Source: an uncultured Eggerthellaceae bacterium | Lineage (GTDB): Bacteria; Actinomycetota; Coriobacteriia; Coriobacteriales; Eggerthellaceae | Reading direction: 5' to 3' | Assembly: GCA_946618265.1 (NCBI GenBank) | Contig: CAMOLA010000010.1 | Coordinates: 1 to 43,638, forward strand | Length of the DNA stretch: 43,638 bases | Shown: one piece after another, positions 16,718 through 25,694 of the stretch | Layout: each line of letters opens with the position of its first letter | Position numbering within the stretch: the first letter of the stretch is position 1 | Position numbers and translations under genes: made by a program | The notes under the pieces: generated by a model | Databases searched by the model: none | Seen by the model: the letters and a program-made list of their open reading frames with translations, nothing else | What the model was told of the DNA's origin: nothing

Positions 16718-17875
16718 TCACCCCTCATCAATCGCGCCTAAGGCGCGTTCAAGCATCTCAAAATCACTTTCCGTTGTGAGTGCGCTCACACTGAACCGGA
16801 CGGTGCCTGCCGGCAAGGTCTCCAGAAACTCGTGAGCATAAGGTGCGCATTGTATCCCCGAGCGTACGGCCACACCGTATCGTCCCAGAATCATCTCCAT
16901 CTCATCGGGACTGTAACCATCAAACAGCGCCGATACGACACCTATCCTCTCGCACTCCATCGAGTTTGCCACGATGCTAACCAATCGATGGCTCCTTAGG
17001 TGGGTCAATAACGTCTCACCGGAGGCACTTTCTTTCTTCCTGAGCGATTCCAGTCCTTGTTCCAGAATCCAATCGGTCGATGCTTTGAGCCCCGCGATTG
17101 CGTATACGTTCTGACTTCCGATTTCCTCCATCTGGACTATGTCATCGGGCATATCCTGCTCGATTGAGTTGATGCCGTTTCCGCCAAATAGTACGGGTTT
17201 GAGCTTGGCTCCCCTGCGGCATATGAAGCCACCGATTCCAAAGGGGGCGTAGAGTGTCTTGTGTCCTGCGAATACCGCGAAGTCAATGTCTGGCTTTTCG
17301 AGGTCTAAATCAAGCAGCCCCGCCGTCTGGCTCATATCGACAATCGTTGTTGCACCGAAATGTTTCGCCATGCTGCAGATCTCCTGAACGGGCAAAACTG
17401 CACCGCATACATTGCTGGCATGAGTTATCGCAACTATGCTGGGTTTCTCAGTAGCAAAAGTGTTTTCAAGAGCCTCCTTGTTCAGCGCCAGAGTTGTTTT
17501 ATCGAAGGGAAGCAACCTGATTTGCGCACCACGGCTCTTGCCAATATGGTTTATCGGTCGGGTGACTGCATTGTGCTCGAATGGAGATACGTATATGTTG
17601 CATCCTTCTTCGATATCGAGGCCGAGCAAAATGCGGTTTAAGGCATCGGTTGCTGATGCGGTGAAAACGATCTCTCTGTTCGGGGCGTTATAGAGTCTCC
17701 TCATGTTCACTTTTGCTTGACGAGCGATCTCGCCTGCTGCAACTGCTAGCGAATTGCCGCCACGTCCGATGCTTCCTCCGCAATCCCTGTAGAAGGCGTC
17801 AGCGAAAGCATATACGCATTCGGGCTTGGGAAAAGTGGTGGCTGCGTTGTCGAAATATGCAATCTTTCCGTCCAT
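16718..17875 (-). CDS. sspA: Cysteine desulfurase, DndA/SspA-like
   Basis: A 385-residue PLP enzyme starting at MDGKIAYFDNAATTF. ATG 17875 shares one base with the TGA of the upstream ATPase gene (TGATG), implying coupled translation. Fold-type I landmarks: DNAATTFPKP at the N-terminus; HNAVTRP near 101; VDMSQTAG with the PLP-binding Asp180 and Gln183; the Schiff-base Lys206 in AGHKTLYAPFG; and the catalytic Cys343 in VRSGIQCAPYAHEF. The RSGxxCAP context is the SufS/CsdA-like group rather than IscS. The enzyme takes sulfur from L-cysteine as a Cys persulfide. Located inside the operon with a PAPS-reductase-like gene, it is best read as the dedicated sulfur donor for DNA modification, not for Fe-S assembly. 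The symbol is assigned by context. Confidence 0.85.
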   Translation of the reverse strand: MDGKIAYFDNAATTFPKPECVYAFADAFYRDCGGSIGRGGNSLAVAAGEIARQAKVNMRRLYNAPNREIVFTASATDALNRILLGLDIEEGCNIYVSPFEHNAVTRPINHIGKSRGAQIRLLPFDKTTLALNKEALENTFATEKPSIVAITHASNVCGAVLPVQEICSMAKHFGATTIVDMSQTAGLLDLDLEKPDIDFAVFAGHKTLYAPFGIGGFICRRGAKLKPVLFGGNGINSIEQDMPDDIVQMEEIGSQNVYAIAGLKASTDWILEQGLESLRKKESASGETLLTHLRSHRLVSIVANSMECERIGVVSALFDGYSPDEMEMILGRYGVAVRSGIQCAPYAHEFLETLPAGTVRFSVSALTTESDFEMLERALGAIDEG

Positions 17876-20800
17876 CAGCACAGCTCCTCGAGCACCTCGA
17901 ATACTACTTGCCTCTTCTCTTCCGGCTGTAAAGCGCCTCCCATCTCGTTGAGACATGCAAGGATGTTGTTCTTAAGCAATCGGGACCGCCCGCTGCATTC
18001 CACTTTATCGAATGATTTCTGCTTCGTTTCGCCGTCGTCGCCAATGATCATGATTCCCAAACGTACTCCTCTAGCACCGTTTGGCGTCTTGCCTTCTGCA
18101 TCCTCAATCTCAACTTTCATGGCAAGCATTATTTTGAAGAAATCCTCGAATCGAGCGTCGTTCCAGTCTTCGATTCGCAACGACGTTGCCGCTTTGGCCA
18201 ACCTGCCGACCGTCACTCGGTCGTTGCCGTTAGCGGCTTTTGCTGCGCTTATGATCAGGTTGCTTGCCCCCGAGAACACGTGCGTTTCTGTTATTGGGTA
18301 TGCATCTAGCCAATCGCGTAGCACCGAACCAAGGGTTGCATCTCTATGTGCCGCGTCGTCAAACATTGACGTCAAATCGACCGCGAGCCGATCTACCGTG
18401 TTGTTAACATAGTCATCGCAGGCTTTCTTCTCCCGGCTCACAGATTCGAGCAATTCCCGTGTTCCGATTTTCGCGTCAAATACCCTGGGGAGATCCTCGA
18501 AGAGGAGAACGTTCGAATCAGTATCAATTCGACGGATTGCGTCAAAGAATGCTTTCCTTGTCTTTGGAGTTGCTGTTCTACTTTCGGGCTGGGTATGGTC
18601 GTATTTACTATTGCGAGTTACCTGGGGCAGCTCTGCGTACCACAGCCTGATGGCTTCGGCTACATCGTTCCTGTTCGCGTCAGGCACATCGCATCCGAAT
18701 ATCTCGGCGAGCGAAGATACATATTCCGCCATTTCAGGAGACCAGTTCAGCCTTGTCAACGTGTATGCCTCTGGCTGCTTTGAGATGTCATCTAAAACCG
18801 TTTCGCTCAAGACGCGCTCTTCGTGGCCATGCATTATCTTGATTTCGTCCCGATATGAGCGAAGGACATAGGCAAGATATAGAGGTATGGGGCCCTTGCG
18901 CAATCCTATGCCTAGGTCCTTGCCGGTAAGACTATTGTAGAGCTTCGAGAACGGCGTCTCCTGCGCCTCTTCAACGTACTTTTGAATCTCGTCGAGCACC
19001 TTTCGCAAGCCCTTTTCCTTCGGGCTAAGCTCTAGGTCGGGATATTCTGGCAATTGTTCTATTCCGCCAAAAGCCTTGAACGCGCTTCGCGCCATAGATG
19101 TTTCTTGACCGCTTCCTATGAAGCCAAGGTTGCTTTCGAGGCTTCTAGCGCAAAGGGATTTTACAATCTTCGTCCGGCTGCTGAACGCCGTACCTGTCAG
19201 CCTATTTTTATTGAGAGCCTCGCTGGTGATTCTTGGGGTGATTCCATAGGATTCGTAGCAGAGCTCCGAGAGCTCTTCTGACAGCTTACGTTTTCGAGTG
19301 ATCTTGTTACGCCTCTTTCCACCAGCGTAATAAAGCGACCGGCCTAGCTCAGGCTGGAAGAACCCTGCAATGAACTCGTTGACGATTGCCGCGTAGTCTT
19401 CTACGACGATCTCGTATTCCTCTACGAGTACGTCATCACCTGCAGCTTCATCTTTAAGCTGCTTCGCGGCTTCCAGTTTGTAAAGCGCATCCGATATGTC
19501 GATATACTTCCTCGGAAACACGATGACCGTCATGGGATTCTCAGAAAGGGCATCTTTGGCGAACGACTTCGCCTTATCGTGTTCGTCGGGGCTTTCGAAA
19601 TACAGAGCAACGACTTCGCCGTCCCCTTCGCCTTCGAGCATGCGACGTCCTGGCCTCCATTCTTGAAGAGCTTGCATGCCAGCAAAACCGCAGTCGAAAA
19701 AGCGCACCATCCCCTTATCTTCGTTATACCGAGAAGGATAAAGAGCCCTTCCGCTCATCTCCATATTGAGAATCTGCACGGGTTGATAAGTGCTCTGTAT
19801 GGCTTCGGACCTATCCGAGACCTCGTTATCTATACGAACGCCGGAGGTTTCCTTAAGTTTCAGGAAAGCATTACTGCGTCGTAAATACACGACGGAATCG
19901 TTCTCTACAAGCCTGTCTAGGGCAGCGTCGACGTCGAATACGTCGTAACCGCAATCCGTGTAAATGTCGACGATGTTTTGCCGTGTCGGCGCTATTCTGT
20001 CGTATTGACCTACGATGTCTATCGCCGCAATTGTCTTGATAATCCGTGCTTCAAGGCTGTCTTCTTCCACCCGCCGCAAAGACGACCGTGCCAGTTCATA
20101 GGTTCTGTGGAGGGGGCTCGTATAAAACTCTTTCCGAAGCAACGGCTCGAAGTATCCGTAAACACAGTCGGGAGTTACGAATAGTTCTGTCTGTCCGAGC
20201 GCATTGCTCAACGAATACTCTTCGTGCGAGCACACGAAAGTGAACAGGGTCCTCTCGTTTTGCGCTACTTTCTCCGACATGCGAACGAGCAGGTACGTGG
20301 TTAGAGGATGGAGGGGATAGCATCCGTGCGTGATCGTCTCCATGTCCGATTGTTCGAACAGGCCGGTGCCCGCATATCGCCTACCGACCTTGTGCAGCAT
20401 CAAATCGTTTTCGCCACCACGCTTTTCCAGCCAATCCGTCCATAGGCTCTTGTTCTTGGTGATAGCGTTGCCGAGTAGCTCGTAATACTGGCTAGCGTCG
20501 TAGACCATTTCTATTTCCGTGAAGCGCCCAGAAATGCCACGCCAGCCATCGACTTTATCCTTTTGAAGATTCGCGTCAATGTAGTTGCTGAGGCTTTTGT
20601 GGCTTATGAGCAGGAGATGCAGCTGCCTTTCCCCTCCGCTTCGGTTGCAGGTCTCGGCGAAGTCTTGAAGCAGCTTCGTATCCTCGAACGATGCCCTATC
20701 GATGCTTGTTTCGAGGTATTTACTGAATTCATCGTATACGACATAAATCCCTGAAACCCCGTGTTCTGCTAGGCCGTTTAAGACGTGTTCGTAAACGTTG

Positions 20801-21465
20801 ATTACTTCCGCTCCGTCAAGCGCATCGAAAGAGCTCCCCGATGTCAAGCTGCGATAAGCCTCGACAAAGAGCTCGTAAGCAGCAGTGTCCATGTTCTGCA
20901 GGCGCATAATAACTGATGCTGCGCTATTGCCGGTCAGCTCCTCGAATCTCCCAAGCGTTTCGGGATACTCCTCCGCCCACCGGCGAAGCACCCCGATAGC
21001 CCCATCGTAATTTGTTTGAGGCATGAGGAATTCAAGGTCGGCGAGCTTTAGCGCATTGCGGAGCGCATGCAGTAACGAATGGCGGAGATCAGAAGTACTT
21101 CCCGAAATGACGACCGGCAAAAGCCGTTTTCCCTCCGTTACAAACTTCTCGAGTGTATCGCCGAAACCAAGACCGCGAGCACGGTAAGCCTCAATGATTC
21201 GCTTGAAGGACGATGCGTCTTTTATCCACATGGCCGTCAGGGCCGCGAGCACTACATGTGACTTTCCTTTGCCGTAAGCCCCAACGAGGAGCTTCGCACG
21301 CTGGTTCGATGCGATGATGACATCACGTACGATCATCTCTAGATACCTGCATACGGAATCTGTCGGTATCAATGCTTCGATCTTTGATTGCGCGCCGAAA
21401 TCGAAGTCGATATTGATGGAGGTTTGGAAGTCTTCGTTCGGGACGATCATGTCTTGCAAATTCAT
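17875..21465 (-). CDS. sspC: Large P-loop ATPase, SspC-like
   Basis: A 1196-residue protein whose ATG overlaps the stop of the DUF4007 gene (21462-21465, ATGA). The N-terminus has a P-loop GAYGKGKSH at residues 62-70 and a Walker B-like hydrophobic strand IYVVYDEFSKYLE near 240-252, then SHKSL as a sensor-like segment. The rest is a very long helical region with no further named domain. This N-terminal pattern is shared by giant AAA-type ATPases of defence islands (BrxC, DUF6079 and SspC-type). With the neighbouring desulfurase, DUF4007 and PP-loop genes, SspC is the most economical assignment. It would drive the assembly that inserts sulfur. No PglZ-type gene or methyltransferase is nearby, which argues against BREX. 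Confidence 0.75.
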   Translation of the reverse strand: MNLQDMIVPNEDFQTSINIDFDFGAQSKIEALIPTDSVCRYLEMIVRDVIIASNQRAKLLVGAYGKGKSHVVLAALTAMWIKDASSFKRIIEAYRARGLGFGDTLEKFVTEGKRLLPVVISGSTSDLRHSLLHALRNALKLADLEFLMPQTNYDGAIGVLRRWAEEYPETLGRFEELTGNSAASVIMRLQNMDTAAYELFVEAYRSLTSGSSFDALDGAEVINVYEHVLNGLAEHGVSGIYVVYDEFSKYLETSIDRASFEDTKLLQDFAETCNRSGGERQLHLLLISHKSLSNYIDANLQKDKVDGWRGISGRFTEIEMVYDASQYYELLGNAITKNKSLWTDWLEKRGGENDLMLHKVGRRYAGTGLFEQSDMETITHGCYPLHPLTTYLLVRMSEKVAQNERTLFTFVCSHEEYSLSNALGQTELFVTPDCVYGYFEPLLRKEFYTSPLHRTYELARSSLRRVEEDSLEARIIKTIAAIDIVGQYDRIAPTRQNIVDIYTDCGYDVFDVDAALDRLVENDSVVYLRRSNAFLKLKETSGVRIDNEVSDRSEAIQSTYQPVQILNMEMSGRALYPSRYNEDKGMVRFFDCGFAGMQALQEWRPGRRMLEGEGDGEVVALYFESPDEHDKAKSFAKDALSENPMTVIVFPRKYIDISDALYKLEAAKQLKDEAAGDDVLVEEYEIVVEDYAAIVNEFIAGFFQPELGRSLYYAGGKRRNKITRKRKLSEELSELCYESYGITPRITSEALNKNRLTGTAFSSRTKIVKSLCARSLESNLGFIGSGQETSMARSAFKAFGGIEQLPEYPDLELSPKEKGLRKVLDEIQKYVEEAQETPFSKLYNSLTGKDLGIGLRKGPIPLYLAYVLRSYRDEIKIMHGHEERVLSETVLDDISKQPEAYTLTRLNWSPEMAEYVSSLAEIFGCDVPDANRNDVAEAIRLWYAELPQVTRNSKYDHTQPESRTATPKTRKAFFDAIRRIDTDSNVLLFEDLPRVFDAKIGTRELLESVSREKKACDDYVNNTVDRLAVDLTSMFDDAAHRDATLGSVLRDWLDAYPITETHVFSGASNLIISAAKAANGNDRVTVGRLAKAATSLRIEDWNDARFEDFFKIMLAMKVEIEDAEGKTPNGARGVRLGIMIIGDDGETKQKSFDKVECSGRSRLLKNNILACLNEMGGALQPEEKRQVVFEVLEELC

Positions 21466-22391
21466 AGCTTCAACCCCAAATCAATATATCTGTAATAGTC
21501 TTCGAGGCAATCCTCCTTGCGCATGCTCGGGTCAGCCAGCCGTATGACGTCTAGCCCTGCCGTCCGGTTGATGCGGAGCAGTCCGCTGTCTTCGAGCTCG
21601 TAAAGCTTTGTTAGAAGCCCGACCGAATCTAGGTTGTACATTCGCCCTGGCATGCAAGGACCGTCAAGCAGCTCCTCGAGCTTTATCTCTGTTTCGGTTT
21701 CTTCTTCAACCTCACGTCCGCGGCATATCGCATATAGTACGAGTAGCCCGGGAAGAACTCCGAGATTGGCTGGCTTCTTGCGATACGTTCTCGAGGATTT
21801 GTTGTCAATCGCCATGAGACCGAGCTCTCCGAGCGGGCAGTCTATCACGCTCTCGGGCGATACCGCCTTTCCACTTGTTCTGTCATGGGGGATGTAGGTG
21901 CTCAATATGCAGCTGAAATCAGAATCTAGCGAGGTCAGAGCAACGTCCTGTTTTTCGTTGTTGTTGAAAATGTAGTGCTCGATTGCATGTGTAAAATCGT
22001 TCTTGTCAAACACGGTCATGTTGAACTCGTTGAAGAAGAAGTACCACGATGCCGCTTCCTCTTTGGATGACGCCAGATTGCAATGCAGCGCCCAAAGCGT
22101 TCCAATCTCCTCGATATACGGATCGTTCTTGAGCACGAGTTTTCCGAATTTGGTGATCTCGTGCTCTTGATTCCTAAAGCCCATCTTGATGAGTTCTGTC
22201 GCCTGCAGCCAGTAACGCAATGCTACGACTTGATTTGCGCCTAAGCCTAGTTCGTCCATGGCCTCTTTTCTGCCGCTTGGCATAAACAAGGTTTTATTAT
22301 CCCTGACGCCTCTAAGCCCCTTGCTCAACCACCCTTTTCGAATGAAAAAGGACTGGTGCGCTTTGAATTTCATCTTCAAAAGCTTGTTCAT
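21462..22391 (-). CDS. sspB: DUF4007 family protein, SspB-like
   Basis: A 309-residue protein. The N-terminal half matches DUF4007: FKAHQSFFIRKGWLSKGLRG, LGLGANQVVALRYWLQATEL, EITKFGKLVLKNDPYIEEIG, TLWALHCNLAS and WYFFFNEFN. The C-terminal third contains KLYELEDSGLLRINRTAGLD, a winged-helix-like segment. DUF4007 proteins accompany PAPS-reductase-like genes in phosphorothioation loci; from memory the SspB nickase of Ssp systems belongs to this group, which should be verified by search. The start is 3 nt after the preceding stop; a second Met six codons in is an alternative. The stop overlaps the next ATG. Role: DNA recognition or nicking for single-strand backbone sulfur modification (inference). 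Confidence 0.8.
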   Translation of the reverse strand: MNKLLKMKFKAHQSFFIRKGWLSKGLRGVRDNKTLFMPSGRKEAMDELGLGANQVVALRYWLQATELIKMGFRNQEHEITKFGKLVLKNDPYIEEIGTLWALHCNLASSKEEAASWYFFFNEFNMTVFDKNDFTHAIEHYIFNNNEKQDVALTSLDSDFSCILSTYIPHDRTSGKAVSPESVIDCPLGELGLMAIDNKSSRTYRKKPANLGVLPGLLVLYAICRGREVEEETETEIKLEELLDGPCMPGRMYNLDSVGLLTKLYELEDSGLLRINRTAGLDVIRLADPSMRKEDCLEDYYRYIDLGLKL

Positions 22392-22394
22392 AAA

Positions 22395-24110
22395 CTATTC
22401 ATCCTTCGTCTTCAAGTACTTGCGCATCAGACATCCGCCCTCAAGGTATTTGTCAGTTACGCATTGCTTGCAGTGGACGCATTTATCAGGATCGATCCTG
22501 TAGCCGTCTGAACTAATTGCAATAGCTCCGAACCTGCATAGGGATTCGCACTTGAGGCACTGTCGGCATGCGTTGTATTTGACGATCTGGTACTTCGATT
22601 GCCTAAGAAGAACTTCTGCATCGCGTTCTCGCAAAATGCGCACCTTTGCCGCGTGCTCGTATCCCGGTTGCGTAAATGGCATAAGGGCTACGATTGGTTC
22701 GCCGCTTCTTTGGTCTACGAATACGTGCTCGTCTAACAATCGCCGCCCGAGCCCAGGCGCATAACTCCCAATCGGGGTGAAAAGACCGACTAACTCATCG
22801 GTGAAAGGGCGTTCGAGCGAGAAGATCATTGCGTTGTCTTCGGTGGCGCAATGGCTTGCCTCGACTTGGACCGAGCTTGCCGCCGCGACCCCGTTGCCCC
22901 CCTGGCGGGCTTTCCATTTGCCGGTATCGATATAGGTTTCAGGATCTGGCTTTCCAATTCGTCTCGCAAAATCGATGAGAAATGTTCTCCATTTCTCCGA
23001 CTCTTCGGGCATGTATATCTGCGATAGGAACTGCGCTCTCGGATTGTTGTTCGGGCAACACCAGCAGCCGACGCGTTCGTATCCGAGCCGATACGCCGCG
23101 TTAAAATCGATTCCTTCGGACAGGATGTAGAGCCAGACGTCTATGTCCGTCCAATAGAATATCGGCGCAGCTACCTTCTGGCGCTGAATCTTTACCGATT
23201 CTGCGCTGTCTTCGATCCGATTGTATTTGCTGCGGGAAACAGATTCACCCCTGCGTATCCCGTAGAAAGTCAATATGGGCTGATCACCGAAAAGCCCTTT
23301 GAAGGCCCTCGAAATCGGCCCCGTCTTGAACATTGAACAGCACCACCGCATCATGCGCGCAGGCGGGCCGATTTCATCAGCAACTTCATAGAATGATTGC
23401 TCGTTGTTTCTCGCCGTCTTAAATATTGCAAGTGGGTGATCCGTTCTAAAACGTTCTGCATACTCGATAGTGCTCGGAAACTCCAAGGTCGTATCGCCGA
23501 ATATATGGACAAGGTAAGGATTACTCAAGGCACGAACGGCTAACTCAGCCGTGACGGTAGAGTCCTTCCCGCCCGAGAAAGACACTACAAGGTTCTCTTC
23601 GGGATAACCTTTTGCAGCGTCGACTATGAAGCCGCATGCCTCGCGCACAATGTCATCTTTGTGAGCTTTGTTCGCGGCAATGAAAGCGTTAATGAAATGC
23701 TTGAACGACCCATCGTCATTGCTTGAGGAGTATTTTGATAGCTTCTCTCTGATTTCGGTAGGATCGAACGACAGTATCTCGGCAATCGAAATGCCTCTCG
23801 GTTGACCATTGACGTAATATTTGCTCCCAGTTGCCCATACCGATTTATCTGCAAAGTCAAACGGCTCCGCTATAAGAATCTCAAACAGAAGCCGTTCTTC
23901 GGGGAAAACTGGCCTAAGGTCAGCGCATAAGTATTTCGCATCATTTCCGCAGGTAGGACAGGTAATATTATTGACCTCGGGAGTATGGATGAGAGGAATG
24001 TTGCACGTATCACACCAATAGACAACATGGGGAGCCTCTTCAAGAGTCTCCCTTCCGCATTCAGGACATGTTTTGCTATCCGTGAACCGGTTACACTTCG
24101 TGCAATACAC
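22395..24110 (-). CDS. sspD: PAPS-reductase-like PP-loop protein with zinc ribbons and ferredoxin domain, SspD/DndC-like
   Basis: A 571-residue protein with a GTG start behind GGAGAGG. It starts with two zinc-binding segments (CTKCN...CPECG; CDTC...CPTCG, residues 3-55). The PP-loop SGGKDS is at 179-184, followed by HIFGDTTLEFPST and WCCSMFKTGPI, standard PAPS reductase/DndC features for ATP-dependent activation. A Cys-rich GCWCCPNNN follows near 360. The C-terminus has a two-cluster ferredoxin-like domain (CRQCLKCESLC and CVHCKQC..., about 515-560). DndC/SspD act in sulfur insertion into the DNA backbone; the extra zinc ribbons and ferredoxin domain make this longer than compact DndC proteins and suggest internal electron supply. 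First gene of the nine-gene operon, preceded by a perfect inverted repeat. Confidence 0.8.
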   Translation of the reverse strand: MYCTKCNRFTDSKTCPECGRETLEEAPHVVYWCDTCNIPLIHTPEVNNITCPTCGNDAKYLCADLRPVFPEERLLFEILIAEPFDFADKSVWATGSKYYVNGQPRGISIAEILSFDPTEIREKLSKYSSSNDDGSFKHFINAFIAANKAHKDDIVREACGFIVDAAKGYPEENLVVSFSGGKDSTVTAELAVRALSNPYLVHIFGDTTLEFPSTIEYAERFRTDHPLAIFKTARNNEQSFYEVADEIGPPARMMRWCCSMFKTGPISRAFKGLFGDQPILTFYGIRRGESVSRSKYNRIEDSAESVKIQRQKVAAPIFYWTDIDVWLYILSEGIDFNAAYRLGYERVGCWCCPNNNPRAQFLSQIYMPEESEKWRTFLIDFARRIGKPDPETYIDTGKWKARQGGNGVAAASSVQVEASHCATEDNAMIFSLERPFTDELVGLFTPIGSYAPGLGRRLLDEHVFVDQRSGEPIVALMPFTQPGYEHAAKVRILRERDAEVLLRQSKYQIVKYNACRQCLKCESLCRFGAIAISSDGYRIDPDKCVHCKQCVTDKYLEGGCLMRKYLKTKDE

Positions 24111-24133
24111 TACCCTCTCCGCTCAAATCTCGA

Positions 24134-24159
24134 ACCGTTGGATGTTGACTTCCAACGGT
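24134..24159. promoter_or_regulatory. Perfect inverted repeat upstream of Ssp-like operon
   Basis: ACCGTTGGA and its exact complement TCCAACGGT flank an 8-base spacer, 24 nt upstream of the first start codon. A TAGAAT hexamer on the minus strand (plus positions 24164-24169) sits just upstream and could be a -10 box. The position fits a repressor operator or a 5' leader hairpin. No regulator gene is adjacent, so the partner is unknown. Confidence 0.5.
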
Positions 24160-24466
24160 GCTCATTCTATCAGAGAGGCGTAATACAATCGAGAAGCAAT
24201 CAAGCCTAGCTGCTAGTCAGCGTAGAAAACAGTTTACCGCAATTCTACCCAAAGCAGCGTGTTCGATATTCCCCGCACTTACTTCGCCTTCTCCCTTCTG
24301 CAATGCGACTATAATTCACAGAAATCATCTTGCGTGTCCCGCAAATAACCCTCCTATGCGCCTTATTGTCGAATACAGTAATCGTGTTCAGGAAACGAAC
24401 TAAGTAGGCGTTTAGAGCAACGATTGCCCTGGTAAAGATCTTTCATGCAAGGAAAGGCGTCTCACG

Positions 24467-24736
24467 ATGAGCAACGATTTCTTCAATAACCATCCTCTGA
24501 TTGGTTCGGTATTGTACTTCAATCATGATGGCGACATGAGTCTCGACGAAGCGGGGGCTATGGGGGCTTTTGGAGCGATGTATGCTTCGGAGGCGATGCG
24601 CACATCGAGGGAGGCAGGGCGCGATGCGGGTGGATCACGCTGGGAAGATGACGACGATGATGAATATGCCCTATATGGTAGCAGCAAACATGGAAAGAGC
24701 GGCTCGCGAAAGCGCCTACCATTACGAAGACGTTGA
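24467..24736 (+). CDS. Small acidic hypothetical protein
   Basis: An 89-residue frame with AAGGAAAGG before the ATG. The sequence begins MSNDFFNNHPLIGSVLYFNH, has an Ala/Gly/Met-rich middle (DEAGAMGAFGAMYASEAM) and an acidic run EDDDDDEY, and ends in a basic KRLPLRRR. No family is recognised. The last third looks less protein-like than the first, and another frame over the same bases ends AARESAYHYEDVDITSRKAV; a frameshift near 24690 is possible. It is divergent from the Ssp-like operon. Confidence 0.45.
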   Translation: MSNDFFNNHPLIGSVLYFNHDGDMSLDEAGAMGAFGAMYASEAMRTSREAGRDAGGSRWEDDDDDEYALYGSSKHGKSGSRKRLPLRRR

Positions 24737-24815
24737 CATAACGAGCAGGAAAGCCGTTATATAACTATTACAGTGTGATTGGCCCACCTTCGGGGTAGCG
24801 GAATCGACGTAATAA

Positions 24816-25205
24816 GCAGCGGGTACGCTCTGGATCGTCACCGCGCTGCCCACCACACACAAAAGCAGCCGTCTCTGCACCCTTTCGTGCCAAAACGCCG
24901 AGACGCTCGTTTTCTTCAAGGGCGACGCGTCGAATCCCGAGCCATTCGGGTTCGTTAACGTTAAAAGGCCCGAAGGCGGCAGATTGCCGCTATGGTGGAA
25001 CAAAAAGCGCAACGAATACGGATCGCTACCCAAGTGCATGACACTCTACTTTGAAAACCTAACGGAGGCGGATCGTCTCCTTAGGGACAAACGAGCCCTC
25101 GACAGCTGCTACCGCGCCAATGCGGAGCTCATGCGCCGAGGCGCATCAATGTACAGGCGATATACCAACCCATACCTGGTCAAGGACATCCTGCGAGGGC
25201 TTTAG
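24816..25205 (+). pseudogene. Remnant of unrecognised gene (3' part)
   Basis: A frame is open from just after TAA 24813 to the TAG at 25203-25205. From about 24900 it looks like real protein: ETLVFFKGDASNPEPFGFVN then VKRPEGGRLPLWWNKKRNEY and LMRRGASMYRRYTNPYLVKD. No start codon with a ribosome site precedes this; the first usable initiation codon is TTG 24984, inside the conserved-looking stretch. It is most likely a 5'-truncated gene. A shorter protein from TTG 24984 (73 residues) cannot be excluded. REP and long-inverted-repeat elements follow at once. Confidence 0.4.
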
Positions 25206-25275
25206 GGTAATCCATATCGATTACTTTACGTTAAAAGCGGCACACCTGTTTCACCAATGTTTACGGTGGGCCCCT

Positions 25276-25306
25276 GTGACAAAGGGGTCTGACCCCTTCG
25301 TTACAT
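25276..25306. repeat. REP palindrome, GACAAAGGGGTC family
   Basis: TGTGACAAAGGGGTC pairs around one T with GACCCCTTCGTTACA, two mismatches. The flank CCAGAGGCTGAT after it is shared with the copy at 27771 (in complement), so the repeat has an asymmetric tail. Confidence 0.8.
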
Positions 25307-25345
25307 TCCAGAGGCTGATGCGCGCTACATGCGCGCGTCCACGAG

Positions 25346-25550
25346 TCGCGAAACGGGCGAAAATGCTAGGAAAGGCGCTTAGTAGGTCAATTTTCTTGCA
25401 GTCGGGGCACCACGCGTGCTCCGGCCGAACAGGCGCCCATGTGTTTCCGCAGCTCAGAGGACCGCGGGGTGCCGATCGGCGAACGCAGGCATTTCGAATT
25501 GCAAAGAAACTAACCTACTAAGCGCCTTTCCTAGCAAGAATCGTTTTTTG
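25346..25550. repeat. Long-inverted-repeat element, copy 1
   Basis: About 205 bp. The left arm (AAATGCTAGGAAAGGCGCTT AGTAGGT..., from 25361) is complementary to the right arm ending ...CTAAGCGCCTTTCCTAGCAAG near 25545, about 40 bases with few mismatches; the central loop contains CATGTGTTTCCGCAGCTCAG. The whole unit aligns end to end with the reverse complement of 30688-30895, loop included. No open reading frame. It lies between two GACAAAGGGGTC-type palindromes. Confidence 0.8.
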
Positions 25551-25611
25551 GCCGAGCAAGCGCGCGTTCGAGCATAGTCGACGGGGTCACGACAGGTAGC
25601 GCACGCTCGAA

Positions 25612-25640
25612 TGTAACAAAGGGATCAGGCCGCTTTGTCG
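25612..25640. repeat. Degenerate REP palindrome, GACAAAGGGGTC family
   Basis: TGTAACAAAGGGATC and GGCCGCTTTGTCGAATTCC form an imperfect dyad similar to the one at 25276. Together the two bracket the long-inverted-repeat element, in the manner of a paired repeat unit. The restriction-like gene at 25695 starts 55 bases later. Confidence 0.55.
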
Positions 25641-25694
25641 AATTCCATCTGCTAGACTTGCACCACCCAGCAAAGCCAACTGGAAGAAGCCGAA

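Noticed and set aside
17875..21465. Reading the large ATPase as BrxC of a BREX system
   Set aside because: No PglZ, BrxA/B-like or adenine methyltransferase gene is present; desulfurase, DUF4007 and PAPS-reductase-like neighbours point to phosphorothioation.
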